From Caldilineaceae bacterium (lineage in GTDB: Bacteria; Chloroflexota; Anaerolineae; Caldilineales; Caldilineaceae): a stretch of DNA of 64,000 nt. The DNA lies in the NCBI GenBank assembly GCA_022821545.1, contig JAJEDJ010000001.1, positions 285,431-349,430 of the forward strand, in the 5' to 3' direction. Position numbers and translations under genes: made by a program. The notes under the pieces were generated by a model. That model worked only from the letters and a program-made list of their open reading frames with translations, ran no database searches and was not told the origin of the DNA. Below, in pieces: positions 53,323 to 61,190 of this stretch (the first letter of the stretch is position 1; each line of letters opens with the position of its first letter).

Positions 53323-54291
53323 CTATTGGGACGGAACCTCATTGACCGGAGCGCGCGGCCGCTCGCCGCGCAGGACGCGAACGACCTCCTCGGCGCCCTG
53401 TACGCGCACGTCGATCTTGGATTCCTCAGAATACCACCCGGCATGGGGCGTGAGCAAGATGCGCTCTTCCTGAAGGAAGGGGTGGTCCGGGGCCACCGGC
53501 TCGACTTGCAGCACGTCGAGGGCGGCGCCGGCGATCCGGCCGGCCCGGACTGCCGCCAGCAGCGCGTCCTCGTCGATCAGGGGGCCGCGCGCCGCGTTCA
53601 CCAAGAAGGCGGTCGGCTTCATCAGCGCAAGGGTCTCGGCGTTGATCAGATGGCGGGTCTCGTCGGTCAGGGGGGAGTGCAGCGAAATGTAGTCGGACTG
53701 GCGCAGCACGGTTTCCAGGTCGACGACCCGGACGCCCAGTGAATCCATGACTGACGCATTTACATAGGGATCATAGGCCAGCACGTTCAGACCCAGTCCT
53801 CGCCCCTTGGCCGCGGTGGCCTGGCCGATCCGGCCGCAACCGATGATGCCCAGGGTCTGGTCGCTGAAGCGGTGGAGAATGCCGCCCGATTCACTGTTCC
53901 AGATGCCCCGGCGCGTCGCGGCCAGCAGACCGGGCAGCCCTCGCGCCTGGGCCAGCACGAGGGCAATGGCGTGCGTAGAGACCTCGTCGATTGAGTAGTC
54001 GGGGGCATAGGTAACCCAGATGCCGCGCTCGGTTGCCGCCGCGACGTCGATGGCGTCCAAGCCGGTGCCAACGCGGCAGATCAGCCGGCAACGTTCCAAG
54101 CTGCGGATGAGGTCGGCCTCAACCGGCTGGATGGTGACCATGAGGGCATCGCACTGGCGCGCGGCGCGCCTGGCCTCGTCGGTGTCGGTGGCGGCCACGT
54201 GTTCAATTTCCAGGCCGGCGGCCTGGAGGATCTCAGTTTCTATCTTGATATCCCCGAATCCGGGGTAAGCAATCACGACCTTCATGTTCAT
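53323..54291 (-). CDS. D-isomer-specific 2-hydroxyacid dehydrogenase (CtBP-like)
   Basis: I start at ATG 54291 (322 residues), where the family N-terminus begins; the frame is open to 54600 and carries an antitoxin-like remnant upstream. The Rossmann loop is GIIGCGRIGQA near 145-155. The catalytic arginine is in NAARGPLIDEDAL near 231, the acidic residue in DVLQVEPVAPDHP and the histidine in LLTPHAGWYS. The APDYSIDEVSTHAIAL segment is typical of the CtBP-like branch. Weak upstream AGAAGAGAAG. It probably works with the SDR and E1/E2 genes that follow. Confidence 0.87.
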   Translation of the reverse strand: MNMKVVIAYPGFGDIKIETEILQAAGLEIEHVAATDTDEARRAARQCDALMVTIQPVEADLIRSLERCRLICRVGTGLDAIDVAAATERGIWVTYAPDYSIDEVSTHAIALVLAQARGLPGLLAATRRGIWNSESGGILHRFSDQTLGIIGCGRIGQATAAKGRGLGLNVLAYDPYVNASVMDSLGVRVVDLETVLRQSDYISLHSPLTDETRHLINAETLALMKPTAFLVNAARGPLIDEDALLAAVRAGRIAGAALDVLQVEPVAPDHPFLQEERILLTPHAGWYSEESKIDVRVQGAEEVVRVLRGERPRAPVNEVPSQ

Positions 54292-54621
54292 ATGATCTTC
54301 TCTTCTATTGGGGTCCAGGGACGAAAGAGTGAGCGGATGAAGAGTGCGGCTATTCAGAACTGGGTCGGGCGGCAGGTCGCCCGACGTCGTCGACGCAATG
54401 GAAACAGGCTTACCCCCGACTCGCAAGGAGGCACGGGCTATCTGTTCCGCCGTCACTTCAGGGATCTCGCTAAGGTCTATATCCTCTTCTCTCATTTCCT
54501 TAAGGATTTCCCAATCTGTCTGTGACTTCATCAAGGCTGATTTTCGATCTTGGCCCCTTTCGCAAGATTGATGTGGCAGACGAAGTCCCTCTAGTCCCAA
54601 CAGTGCGACGGTGAATACGCC
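54292..54621. other. region between dehydrogenase and dehydratase genes with an antitoxin remnant
   Basis: These 330 bases contain no complete gene. On the minus strand they hold the 43-codon antitoxin-like remnant (54403-54531) in the same open frame as the dehydrogenase; the rest shows no recognisable coding or RNA feature. Confidence 0.6.
54403..54531 (-). pseudogene. truncated BrnA/CopG-type antitoxin remnant
   Basis: The 43 codons from ATG 54531 read like the N-terminus of BrnA-type antitoxins: SQTDWEILKEM, then DIDLSEIPEVTAEQIARA and RVGGKPV. In the family this is followed by a CopG-like DNA-binding ribbon-helix-helix, which is absent here. The frame instead runs through about 37 unrelated codons straight into the D-2-hydroxyacid dehydrogenase start. 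No BrnT-type toxin is visible. It is most simply a deletion remnant, although a longer fused protein could be translated. Confidence 0.55.
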
Positions 54622-55836
54622 CTATCCCGTCGATACATCCTTGAGGGTGGAGGCGTCGCTGATTTCGACGTGGGCATCGCTGCGGGCCAGCACTTCCAGG
54701 CGCAGGGCAGTGCCGAGACCGGGCCTGTCCGGGAACTCCAGGCGGCCCTCGCGGATGACCAACCGCTCAGTCATTATGTCGTTGTACCAGCCCTCGGTGT
54801 AGGCCCGCACGGTCTCCATTATCATGGCATTGGGCGCGTGGGCGGCAAGATGGGCGGCCGACCAGAGCGCGACGGGGCCGATGGTGTCATGCGTGGTAAA
54901 GGGCAGGTAGTAGGTGTCGGCCATGGCAACGATTTTGCGCGTCTCGGTCAGGCCACCAGTCCAGGCCATATCGGGCATTATGATGTGGGCGGCGTTCTTT
55001 TCGACGACCTGGCGAAAGCCGAACCGGGTGAAGAGGCGCTCGCTCACACAGATGGGCACCTTCGTCGCCGCGGCCAGGCGGGCGTAGGAATCGACGTTGT
55101 CGGGGGGGATGATCTCTTCCAGCCACATGATGTCGTAGGGTTCCAGGGCGCGGCCGATGTCGATGGCGATAGGCAGGTTCCAGCGCGCATGGCCTTCGAT
55201 CGCAATCTGCATTTTGTCGCCAACGGCCTCCCGGATCTGCTGGACGGGTTCGAGGCCGCGTTTGAGGTCATCGGGATCCAGGTAGTGGCCGACAGGTCCC
55301 ACGGCGCCGACGCCGGCGCGCTGGCCGACAGGGCCGCCCAGCGAAACGCCGAACTGGTCCCAGGGCCAGATCTTCATGGCCCGGACTCCCGAGGCCAGCA
55401 GTTCCTGCGCCAGTTCGCCGGCCCGCCCTTCGATCCAGGCGTGGTAGTCCATGTGGGGGCCGTGGCTGACACAGGTGTTGTAGATGGGGATGCGGTCGCG
55501 GCTGCGGCCGCCGAGCAGGTTGTAGATGGGCTGGCCGGCGTACTGCCCCAGCAGGTCCCACAAAGCCACATCGACGGTTGAGATGGCGCGCGTCTCGGCG
55601 CCGGCGAAGCCGAAGAAGTTCACCGTGGCAAACATGTTGTTCCAATGGTTCTCGACGTCGAACACGGAGCGCCCAATGAGCAGGTTGGCGAAGACATCGT
55701 GGATCACGGCGGCGACGGCACGGGGGACATAGTAGGTCTCGCCCAGGCCGATTAGCCCCTCGTCCGTGTGGATGCGCAGCCAGAGCGTATTGAACTGCTC
55801 CTCAAACCAGACCGTCTCGAGTTTCCGAATTTTCAC
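54622..55836 (-). CDS. enolase-superfamily dehydratase (galactonate/mannonate-dehydratase-like)
   Basis: The 404-residue protein starts with the family MKIRKLETVWF and has VRAMKIWPWDQ near 152 as the catalytic-lysine strand. The metal-binding strands follow as IEGHARWN, MWLEEII and VSERLFTRFGF, then PDMAWTGGLTE and FTTHDTIGPV with the acid-base histidine. The first ligand position reads E-G-H where classical galactonate dehydratases have an aspartate. Members dehydrate sugar acids to 2-keto-3-deoxy products. It is the first gene of a minus-strand run to the second E1/E2 operon, which fits a sugar-acid to 2-oxoacid pathway. Confidence 0.82.
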   Translation of the reverse strand: MKIRKLETVWFEEQFNTLWLRIHTDEGLIGLGETYYVPRAVAAVIHDVFANLLIGRSVFDVENHWNNMFATVNFFGFAGAETRAISTVDVALWDLLGQYAGQPIYNLLGGRSRDRIPIYNTCVSHGPHMDYHAWIEGRAGELAQELLASGVRAMKIWPWDQFGVSLGGPVGQRAGVGAVGPVGHYLDPDDLKRGLEPVQQIREAVGDKMQIAIEGHARWNLPIAIDIGRALEPYDIMWLEEIIPPDNVDSYARLAAATKVPICVSERLFTRFGFRQVVEKNAAHIIMPDMAWTGGLTETRKIVAMADTYYLPFTTHDTIGPVALWSAAHLAAHAPNAMIMETVRAYTEGWYNDIMTERLVIREGRLEFPDRPGLGTALRLEVLARSDAHVEISDASTLKDVSTG

Positions 55837-55918
55837 CTAGCAGCTCCTATGGCTTTCACCTGACACTTGCAACTCTCAGTAGGGGCGCATCCGGCCCGGT
55901 AGACGCGGCGCGATGCGA

Positions 55919-55948
55919 TTGACAGTTGAAAACCGGAGAAAGTATACT
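55919..55948 (+). promoter_or_regulatory. promoter of the 56011 dehydrogenase gene
   Basis: TTGACA (55919-55924) and TATACT (55943-55948) are 18 bases apart, giving a leader of about 55 bases. AGTAT at 55941-55945 and ATACT at 55956-55960 form an inverted repeat over the -10 that could be an operator. Confidence 0.6.
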
Positions 55949-56010
55949 CAAAATCATACTATAGCCCTGAATCGCAGGCAAAAGAATTCAGGAGTACAGA
56001 AGGGTATACC

Positions 56011-57066
56011 ATGTCCGACTGGAGTCATTTGGAAGAGTTCCGCGTTGTGCGTCTGAACGCCGTGCTGTCGCAAATGTCCCAATACGAGCGGGACCGCTTT
56101 CGCGAGCACCACCTCCACCCCTTTGAGGTAGAGGCCAATACGCCCTCTACGATCATTCCCCGCGTCAGTGACTGCGACGCCATCTTCGTGGTTTCCAGCG
56201 CGCTGCCGGAAGGGGTCATTGAAAGCCTGAGCCGCTGCCGCGTGATCTCCCGTCTCGGCACGGGAACGGACAAGATCGACGTCGACGCGGCGACCCGCAA
56301 GGGCATTCTCGTAACCAATGTTCCGACATTCTGCGTCGAAGAGCAGGCCGACCACACGATGGCGCTGCTGCTTGCATTGCATCGCAAACTGCCGCAGATG
56401 TCGGCAGCGATGGCGACGGGCGCCTGGAACAGGGCGCGGCGTCAGGCATCCAGCAATCAGCGTCTTGACGGCAGGGTACTCGGCCTGATCGGATTCGGCA
56501 ACTCTGCCCGCGCGGTGGCCAAGAGGGCGCGGGGCTTTGGAATCCGCGTCGTAGCCACGCGCCGCGATATGGAGGCGCCCACGGAGGCCGCAGAGGCGCT
56601 TGGCGTCGAAATGATGGGGCTGGAGGCGTTGCTGGAAGCGTCAGACGACGTGTCCCTGCATTTGCCCCTGACGGAGGAGACATACCATTTGCTCGACGAA
56701 ACGATGCTGCGGAAGATGAAACCGGGCGCGTATCTCGTCAACACGTCGCGGGGGGCGATCGTCGATGAGGATGCGCTGGCGGCGCTTTTGCGCGAAGGAG
56801 CGCTGGCGGGCGCAGGGATCGACACCTTTGAAGGCATCGACGTATTCGTTGAAGAGGAAGGGCCGCAGGACCACCCTCTGCTGTCGCTGGACAATGTAGT
56901 TCTGTCGCCCCACGTCGGCGCCATTTCGGTGCAGGCGATGCAGGACGTGACGGACGGCGGCATTGGCAACGCGGCAGCCGTGCTGAGCGGGTACTGGCCG
57001 CCGGTCGAACATCTCGTGAATCCAGGCGTGGAGCCCAGGTTTCCCCTGGCAGATCGGGCAGAGTAG
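56011..57066 (+). CDS. D-isomer-specific 2-hydroxyacid dehydrogenase (phosphoglycerate-dehydrogenase-like)
   Basis: The 351-residue protein has the family layout: SRLGTGTDKIDVDAA near 87, EEQADHTMALLLA near 110, and Rossmann loop LIGFGNSARAVAKR near 155, where the glycine-rich motif is GxGxxA rather than GxGxxG. The catalytic arginine is in NTSRGAIVDEDAL near 244, the acidic residue in DTFEGID and the histidine in LSPHVGAIS. It is the only plus-strand gene between two minus-strand catabolic runs and has its own strong promoter. A 13-bp repeat array begins 5 bases after its stop. Confidence 0.87.
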   Translation: MSDWSHLEEFRVVRLNAVLSQMSQYERDRFREHHLHPFEVEANTPSTIIPRVSDCDAIFVVSSALPEGVIESLSRCRVISRLGTGTDKIDVDAATRKGILVTNVPTFCVEEQADHTMALLLALHRKLPQMSAAMATGAWNRARRQASSNQRLDGRVLGLIGFGNSARAVAKRARGFGIRVVATRRDMEAPTEAAEALGVEMMGLEALLEASDDVSLHLPLTEETYHLLDETMLRKMKPGAYLVNTSRGAIVDEDALAALLREGALAGAGIDTFEGIDVFVEEEGPQDHPLLSLDNVVLSPHVGAISVQAMQDVTDGGIGNAAAVLSGYWPPVEHLVNPGVEPRFPLADRAE

Positions 57067-57070
57067 TCCA

Positions 57071-57134
57071 ATTTGCCCTCAAAGTTTGCCGTCACAGTTT
57101 GCCGTCACAGTTTGCCCTCACAACTTGCCCACAC
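57071..57134. repeat. 13-bp tandem repeat, five copies, after a stop codon
   Basis: Units ATTTGCCCTCAAA, GTTTGCCGTCACA (twice, identical), GTTTGCCCTCACA and a final ACTTGCCCACAC run from 57071 to 57134. The array begins 4 bases after the TAG of the dehydrogenase gene. Confidence 0.9.
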
Positions 57135-57272
57135 CTGGCGGCCTGACGAGAGGACTCGGGCCGACAGGCCGGACCGAGGTGCGCGGCATGGAAGTCCTTG
57201 TACACAGAAGGCCCTATCTGAGGGCGTTTCGGGGCAAGCGGGTTGGTCGCGGTCTTAAACGCAACAGGCTAC

Positions 57273-57305
57273 AAAAGATTTGCACTGGAAAAAGATTTGC
57301 ACTGG
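57273..57305. repeat. 16-bp direct duplication carrying a promoter hexamer
   Basis: AAAAGATTTGCACTGG occurs at 57273-57288 and again at 57290-57305. Each copy contains TTGCAC, and the second is placed as a -35 element for the ferredoxin gene. Confidence 0.85.
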
Positions 57306-57326
57306 CTATGAAATGTGTTGTATGGT
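57297..57326 (+). promoter_or_regulatory. candidate promoter of the ferredoxin gene
   Basis: TTGCAC (57297-57302) and TATGGT (57321-57326) are 18 bases apart, about 80 bases before the start codon. Confidence 0.35.
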
Positions 57327-57408
57327 GCATTTGAATCGTAGGCTCCAGTGTTGAGAGGGGATACAGATTCACATTCTGTTTTACTTAGCTTGATAGAGGA
57401 GTCAATCC

Positions 57409-57684
57409 ATGACCCACGTGATCTTTGATCTGTGCATTCGGGACGGCGCCTGCGTTGAGGTTTGCCCAGTGGAATGCATTATCCCAGGCATGCCGGAAGA
57501 GGAGTGGCCCTGGTACTATATCGATCCGGAAACCTGCATCGACTGCGGCGCGTGCGTGCCCGAATGTCCGACCGATGCTATTCTTCCAGAGGAAGATTTG
57601 CCGGAGGAGTACGCCTACACGACTGAGTTGAACGCCATGTACTTCGAGGAAGGACCGGGATACGAAGCCCTCGACATGGTCTAA
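57409..57684 (+). CDS. seven-iron-type ferredoxin
   Basis: A 91-residue acidic electron carrier with two cluster motifs. The first has C9, C15, C19-P and C23; the second is C43, C46, C49 and C53-P. The first motif has a single cysteine before C15 (C-x5-C), and by analogy with FdxA-type proteins this suggests a [3Fe-4S] plus [4Fe-4S] protein. The C-terminal third is acidic. A ribosome-binding site (AGGAG) precedes ATG 57409, and a Rho-independent terminator follows at 57816, so it is probably transcribed alone. Its partner could be any of the oxidoreductases in the region. Confidence 0.9.
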   Translation: MTHVIFDLCIRDGACVEVCPVECIIPGMPEEEWPWYYIDPETCIDCGACVPECPTDAILPEEDLPEEYAYTTELNAMYFEEGPGYEALDMV

Positions 57685-57815
57685 GATCGATCGACTTTTC
57701 AGCACGGGCCCGGTTCCCTGACGGCCTAAGCGTTAATGCCGGCGAATTCCACGTTCGAACTGCGTTTCCGGCAGGACGAATTCTTTCAGGGCCGGTCCGT
57801 TCCATTTGAGACGTT

Positions 57816-57843
57816 GCCCCTGCGCCCGCAGGGGCTTTTCTGT
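57816..57843 (+). terminator. Rho-independent terminator after the ferredoxin gene
   Basis: GCCCCTGC (57816-57823) and GCAGGGGC (57828-57835) form an 8-bp GC stem with loop GCCC, followed by TTTTCTGT. Confidence 0.8.
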
Positions 57844-57878
57844 ACGACGGTACTTCCGCCGTCTCAGGAGAAAGCCAA

Positions 57879-58670
57879 ATGACCGATTCTCGTGAAATGA
57901 AACCCCCCGACTGGTCGGAAGTGGAGCGCGTCCTGATCATAATGGCGCACCCCGACGACCCCGACTTCTCTTGCGCCGGTTCCGCAATCCAGATGGCGCG
58001 GCAGGGAATAGAGGTCACCTACATGATTCTGACCAATGGGGACAAGGGCAACCACAATCCGCTCGTGACCCGCCACCAGCTGATCCTGATGCGGAAGGAG
58101 GAGCAGCGGAAGGCGGCCGCCCTGTGCGGGGTCAAGAACGTGCTGTTTATGGATGAGGAGGACGGGTTTTTGCGGCCCACTCCCGAGATCCGCAAGCGGG
58201 TGTGCCGCGAGATCCGGCGCATTCGACCACAGATCATCATCTGCAACAGTCCGGACCGCTATGTCTCCGGCCGCGGGTACATCAACCATCCCGATCACCG
58301 CAACGCCGGCCTCATCGCGCTCGAGGCCATCTTTCCGGCGGCCGACAACCCGATGTTCTATCCCGACCTGACGAACGAGGGTTATCCTCCCCACAATATC
58401 AGCCAGCTGTATATCAGCCATGCGGAGGAGTCCGACGTTGAGGTGGACATCACAGACGATCTTGAACTGAAGATCAAGGCGATCCTTTGCCACGAGAGTC
58501 AGTTCGACGACCTGGAAGCCACTGAGAAGCGGATGCGCGAGTGGGGAGGCGAAGAGCAGGAGGACGGCAGCAAACGCCACTTCGAGCGGTTCCAGCAGCT
58601 GGATTTCCGCAGCCGGCCGCGGCGAGGGCCCAGAGCGGACAACAAGAAGGCCGAAGAGTCGGAATCCTGA
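57879..58670 (+). CDS. PIG-L/LmbE family deacetylase
   Basis: The 263-residue protein has the PIG-L zinc motif [13 protein letters not shown] (H24, D26, D27) and a later NHPDHRNAG with the third-ligand histidine. [10 protein letters not shown] near 50-59 shapes the active site. The family removes acetyl groups from N-acetylglucosamine-type sugars, including those in mycothiol, bacillithiol and lipid-linked glycans. The last 35 residues are charged and probably disordered. A 12-bp repeat overlaps its stop codon, and a hairpin lies between it and the convergent binding-protein gene. Confidence 0.87.
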   Translation: MTDSREMKPPDWSEVERVLIIMAHPDDPDFSCAGSAIQMARQGIEVTYMILTNGDKGNHNPLVTRHQLILMRKEEQRKAAALCGVKNVLFMDEEDGFLRPTPEIRKRVCREIRRIRPQIIICNSPDRYVSGRGYINHPDHRNAGLIALEAIFPAADNPMFYPDLTNEGYPPHNISQLYISHAEESDVEVDITDDLELKIKAILCHESQFDDLEATEKRMREWGGEEQEDGSKRHFERFQQLDFRSRPRRGPRADNKKAEESES

Positions 58671-58694
58671 ACGGAGTCCTGAAAGAATCCTGAA
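58660..58694. repeat. 12-bp direct repeat, three copies, over a stop codon
   Basis: CGGAATCCTGAA (58660-58671), CGGAGTCCTGAA (58672-58683) and AGAATCCTGAA (58684-58694) follow one another. The TGA of the deacetylase gene (58668-58670) is in the first unit, and the same TCCTGA word recurs in each copy. Confidence 0.85.
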
Positions 58695-58700
58695 AAGAGA

Positions 58701-58728
58701 GGAGTGGAGGGGCGACCCCCTCCACTCC
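58701..58728. terminator. hairpin between convergent genes
   Basis: GGAGTGGAGGGG (58701-58712) and CCCCTCCACTCC (58717-58728) form a perfect 12-bp stem with a 4-base loop. On the minus strand it is followed by TCTCTTTTC, so it best suits termination of the 62973-58784 operon, and it may block read-through from both sides. Confidence 0.65.
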
Positions 58729-58783
58729 AATTGCTCCGCTAGTTCGGTTACCAAGATGCCGTCATGGCATAAGGAACCAACCT

Positions 58784-60184
58784 CTACTCCACTTCACCCA
58801 TCAGTTCTTCCTGCAACTCATTCGCCGTATCGGTCAAGGCATCGAGCGTTGCCTGGATGTCGGCGCCCTGCATAATCTCATTGAAGGCGGTTTCGGCGGC
58901 GTCGCGCACAGCCTGGTAGGAGATGAGCTGAGGCTCATAGGCGCCGTAGCCCAGAAGGGCCAGGGCCTCGCCATACTGCGGGTTCTCCTCCACGTAGCCG
59001 CTGAGATGGGCTTCCGTCCCTGCACGGGTGGGGAAGTAGTTGCTGGCCTCTACCCAACGGGCCTGAACTTCGGGGGTCGTGAACCACTTGATGAACAGCC
59101 ACGCGGCCAGCTCCTGCTCCGGCGGGCCGGCCGTAATCATGACGTCGGCGCCGTAGATATTCTGTACGGGATTCTCGGTCGTGTAGGGAATCGCGGTCAC
59201 GCCCCAGACGTCCATGTCGCGGCCCTGTTCTTCGGCGATTGTGACCATGTCGTTGGCGTAGAAGGGCAGGCCGGAACTGGAACCCTGCGTAAAGCTGGCC
59301 CGGCGGGCCGCGAACTCAGGATTGGGGTAGCCTTCGGTGAAGAAGTAGGCGCAGCCGTTGTCGAACATGCGCTTCAGCATCGTCATGGCGTCGATGGTGG
59401 CCTGACCGTTGTAGACGTAGCCGGTGTTGTCATCGTTGAGGACGTTGCCGCCCAAAGAGAAGGTCCAGGAGGCCATTGCGGAGGCGTCATCGCGCAGGAT
59501 GTAACCGCCGGTGCCGTCACCGTTTGCGTCGGCCGCGGCGCAGGCCATCTCTTCAAACTCCTCCGGGGACGAGGGCGGGCCGGCGAATCCCAACTCCTCC
59601 AGCCAAGTCTGGTTGTAGTAGAGGACTTCCATGGAGCGGTTGGGCGGGAAGCCCAGGCGCTGGTTGTCGAAGACGGGGTGGACGCCCTGCTCCATGAAAC
59701 TGGCGAAAAAGTCTGCGCGTTCCTCCGGCGTGAAGCCCCAGGCAGGATCGTCGATGTAGGTGTCGAAGTCGGCCAGGACGCCGTTGAGCTGGTAGAAGGC
59801 CTGGTCGTTCTGATAACCGACGATGAGGCTGGCGGGCTGCTCACCGGAAGCGGTGCTGGCGTTCACCTTGTCGCGGATGTCGTTGTAGCCGCCCTGGTTC
59901 TGGGCGTCGAGGACGATGCCGCACTCATTGTTCGTATTGAAGTCCTCGACGATAACGGCCAGCTTTTCCTCGCGAGAGCCCCGGTGCTGATGCCACCAAA
60001 CGATTGTCTGGCCGCGCGGGTCGATGCCGGCGAGGGGGCCGTCCATCGCGGGGGCGCAAGGCCCTTCGTCCATCGCTTCACCGGCGGAAGCTTCCTCCTC
60101 CATGGCCGCCGGCGCCGGGCAAGCGGCCAACACGAGAGCGGCAATCATAAGCGCCGCCAACATCCACATTCGTTTTGAATTCAT
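58784..60184 (-). CDS. ABC sugar-binding lipoprotein (Sec-exported)
   Basis: The 466-residue protein begins with a short Sec lipoprotein signal, [19 protein letters not shown], with C22 as the lipidated residue and no twin-arginine motif, unlike the other two binding proteins here. The linker is Ala/Glu-rich and the rest is a family-1 extracellular solute-binding protein, with [14 protein letters not shown] near 60 as the first strand. It is the last gene of its operon, after two permeases; the other two systems place the binding protein first. Confidence 0.88.
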   Translation of the reverse strand: MNSKRMWMLAALMIAALVLAACPAPAAMEEEASAGEAMDEGPCAPAMDGPLAGIDPRGQTIVWWHQHRGSREEKLAVIVEDFNTNNECGIVLDAQNQGGYNDIRDKVNASTASGEQPASLIVGYQNDQAFYQLNGVLADFDTYIDDPAWGFTPEERADFFASFMEQGVHPVFDNQRLGFPPNRSMEVLYYNQTWLEELGFAGPPSSPEEFEEMACAAADANGDGTGGYILRDDASAMASWTFSLGGNVLNDDNTGYVYNGQATIDAMTMLKRMFDNGCAYFFTEGYPNPEFAARRASFTQGSSSGLPFYANDMVTIAEEQGRDMDVWGVTAIPYTTENPVQNIYGADVMITAGPPEQELAAWLFIKWFTTPEVQARWVEASNYFPTRAGTEAHLSGYVEENPQYGEALALLGYGAYEPQLISYQAVRDAAETAFNEIMQGADIQATLDALTDTANELQEELMGEVE

Positions 60185-60296
60185 AAGGTTTGGTCTCCTG
60201 TTAAGGTTGAATACCGAGACGGAAAACGCGACTCCGAAAACTGTAGACGAAAGATCGAAAGGTCTCTCCTTTTTGATTGCTTGACGAATGGAACGC

Positions 60297-61190
60297 CTAC
60301 CCCTTAAGTCCTGTAGTGGCGATCCCTTCGATGAAATGGCGTTGCGTGAAGAAGTAGAGGACTACGATAGGAAACATGGTGATGATTGCCCCGGCCATCT
60401 GCAGGTGCAGGAGCGCGCCGGCCTCATCGAGAAAGACGAGCAGCCCGTAGGAGATCGGGCGCCAGTCCGAGGACGTGGTCACCAAGATCGGCCAGGCCAG
60501 GGCGTTCCAGGCGCCGACGAATCCGAAAAGCACGAGCGTCATGACGGCGGCGCTGGAAAGCGGCAGAACAACTGTGATCAGGTAGCGGAAGTGTCCGGAT
60601 CCATCGATTTGCGCCGAATCCCAGAGTTCGCGGGGAATCTGCTGGAAGAACTGGCGCAGGAGGAAAATGCCGAAGGCGCTGGCCATGAAGGGAATGGTCA
60701 ACGACGGCCAGTTGTTGATCCAGGGTACAGGACTGATACGCCCCAACCAGGAAACGGTGATGAAGTTCGGAACCCAGGTGATGGCCTCGGGAAGCATCAG
60801 GGTCGAGAGCAGGAGGGTGAAGAGGAAGCTCTTGCCGGGAAACTCCATTTGCGCGAAGGCGTAGGCGGCGAGCGCACAGAAGACGACGGCCCCGCCGACC
60901 GAGATCAGCGTTATCTTGACGCTGTTCATGAAGTACAGGGAGAACTGGGCGTCGCGCCAGGCCTCGGTATAGTTGCTCCAGTGCGGGGTCGAAGGCAGCG
61001 CCCGCCCGCCGGTCGCTTCGGTCAGGTTCATGAGGGAGACGCTGACGGTGTAGAGGAAGGGCAGGATCGCGGCTGCGGCGCCCACAATGAGCACGGTATA
61101 GATGAGGAGCTGGTTCAACGCGGCCCGCCGCGCGGCCGGGTCGGCCTGCGGCGGTCGGAGGGCTCTTCCGGGCAAGGCTTGATCAGCCAT
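60297..61190 (-). CDS. ABC sugar transporter permease (MalG/CUT1 type)
   Basis: The start ATG 61190 follows AGGAGA; a 7-residue longer reading begins at 61211. The 297-residue product overlaps the upstream permease by 8 bases. It has six membrane helices and an EAA-loop equivalent, [17 protein letters not shown] near 187, in which the second residue of the motif is serine instead of alanine. It pairs with the long permease encoded at 61183-62973. Confidence 0.9.
   Translation of the reverse strand: MADQALPGRALRPPQADPAARRAALNQLLIYTVLIVGAAAAILPFLYTVSVSLMNLTEATGGRALPSTPHWSNYTEAWRDAQFSLYFMNSVKITLISVGGAVVFCALAAYAFAQMEFPGKSFLFTLLLSTLMLPEAITWVPNFITVSWLGRISPVPWINNWPSLTIPFMASAFGIFLLRQFFQQIPRELWDSAQIDGSGHFRYLITVVLPLSSAAVMTLVLFGFVGAWNALAWPILVTTSSDWRPISYGLLVFLDEAGALLHLQMAGAIITMFPIVVLYFFTQRHFIEGIATTGLKG

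Larger units (their letters stand above)
57067..57408. other. intergenic region with two repeat arrays
   Basis: These 342 bases contain the 13-bp array (57071-57134), the 16-bp duplication (57273-57305) and a candidate promoter for the ferredoxin gene. I see no gene; the reading frames here are short and unlike known proteins. Confidence 0.6.

Noticed and set aside
57071..57134. Possible CRISPR array
   Set aside because: The 13-bp units are directly adjacent with no spacers, and no cas genes are present.
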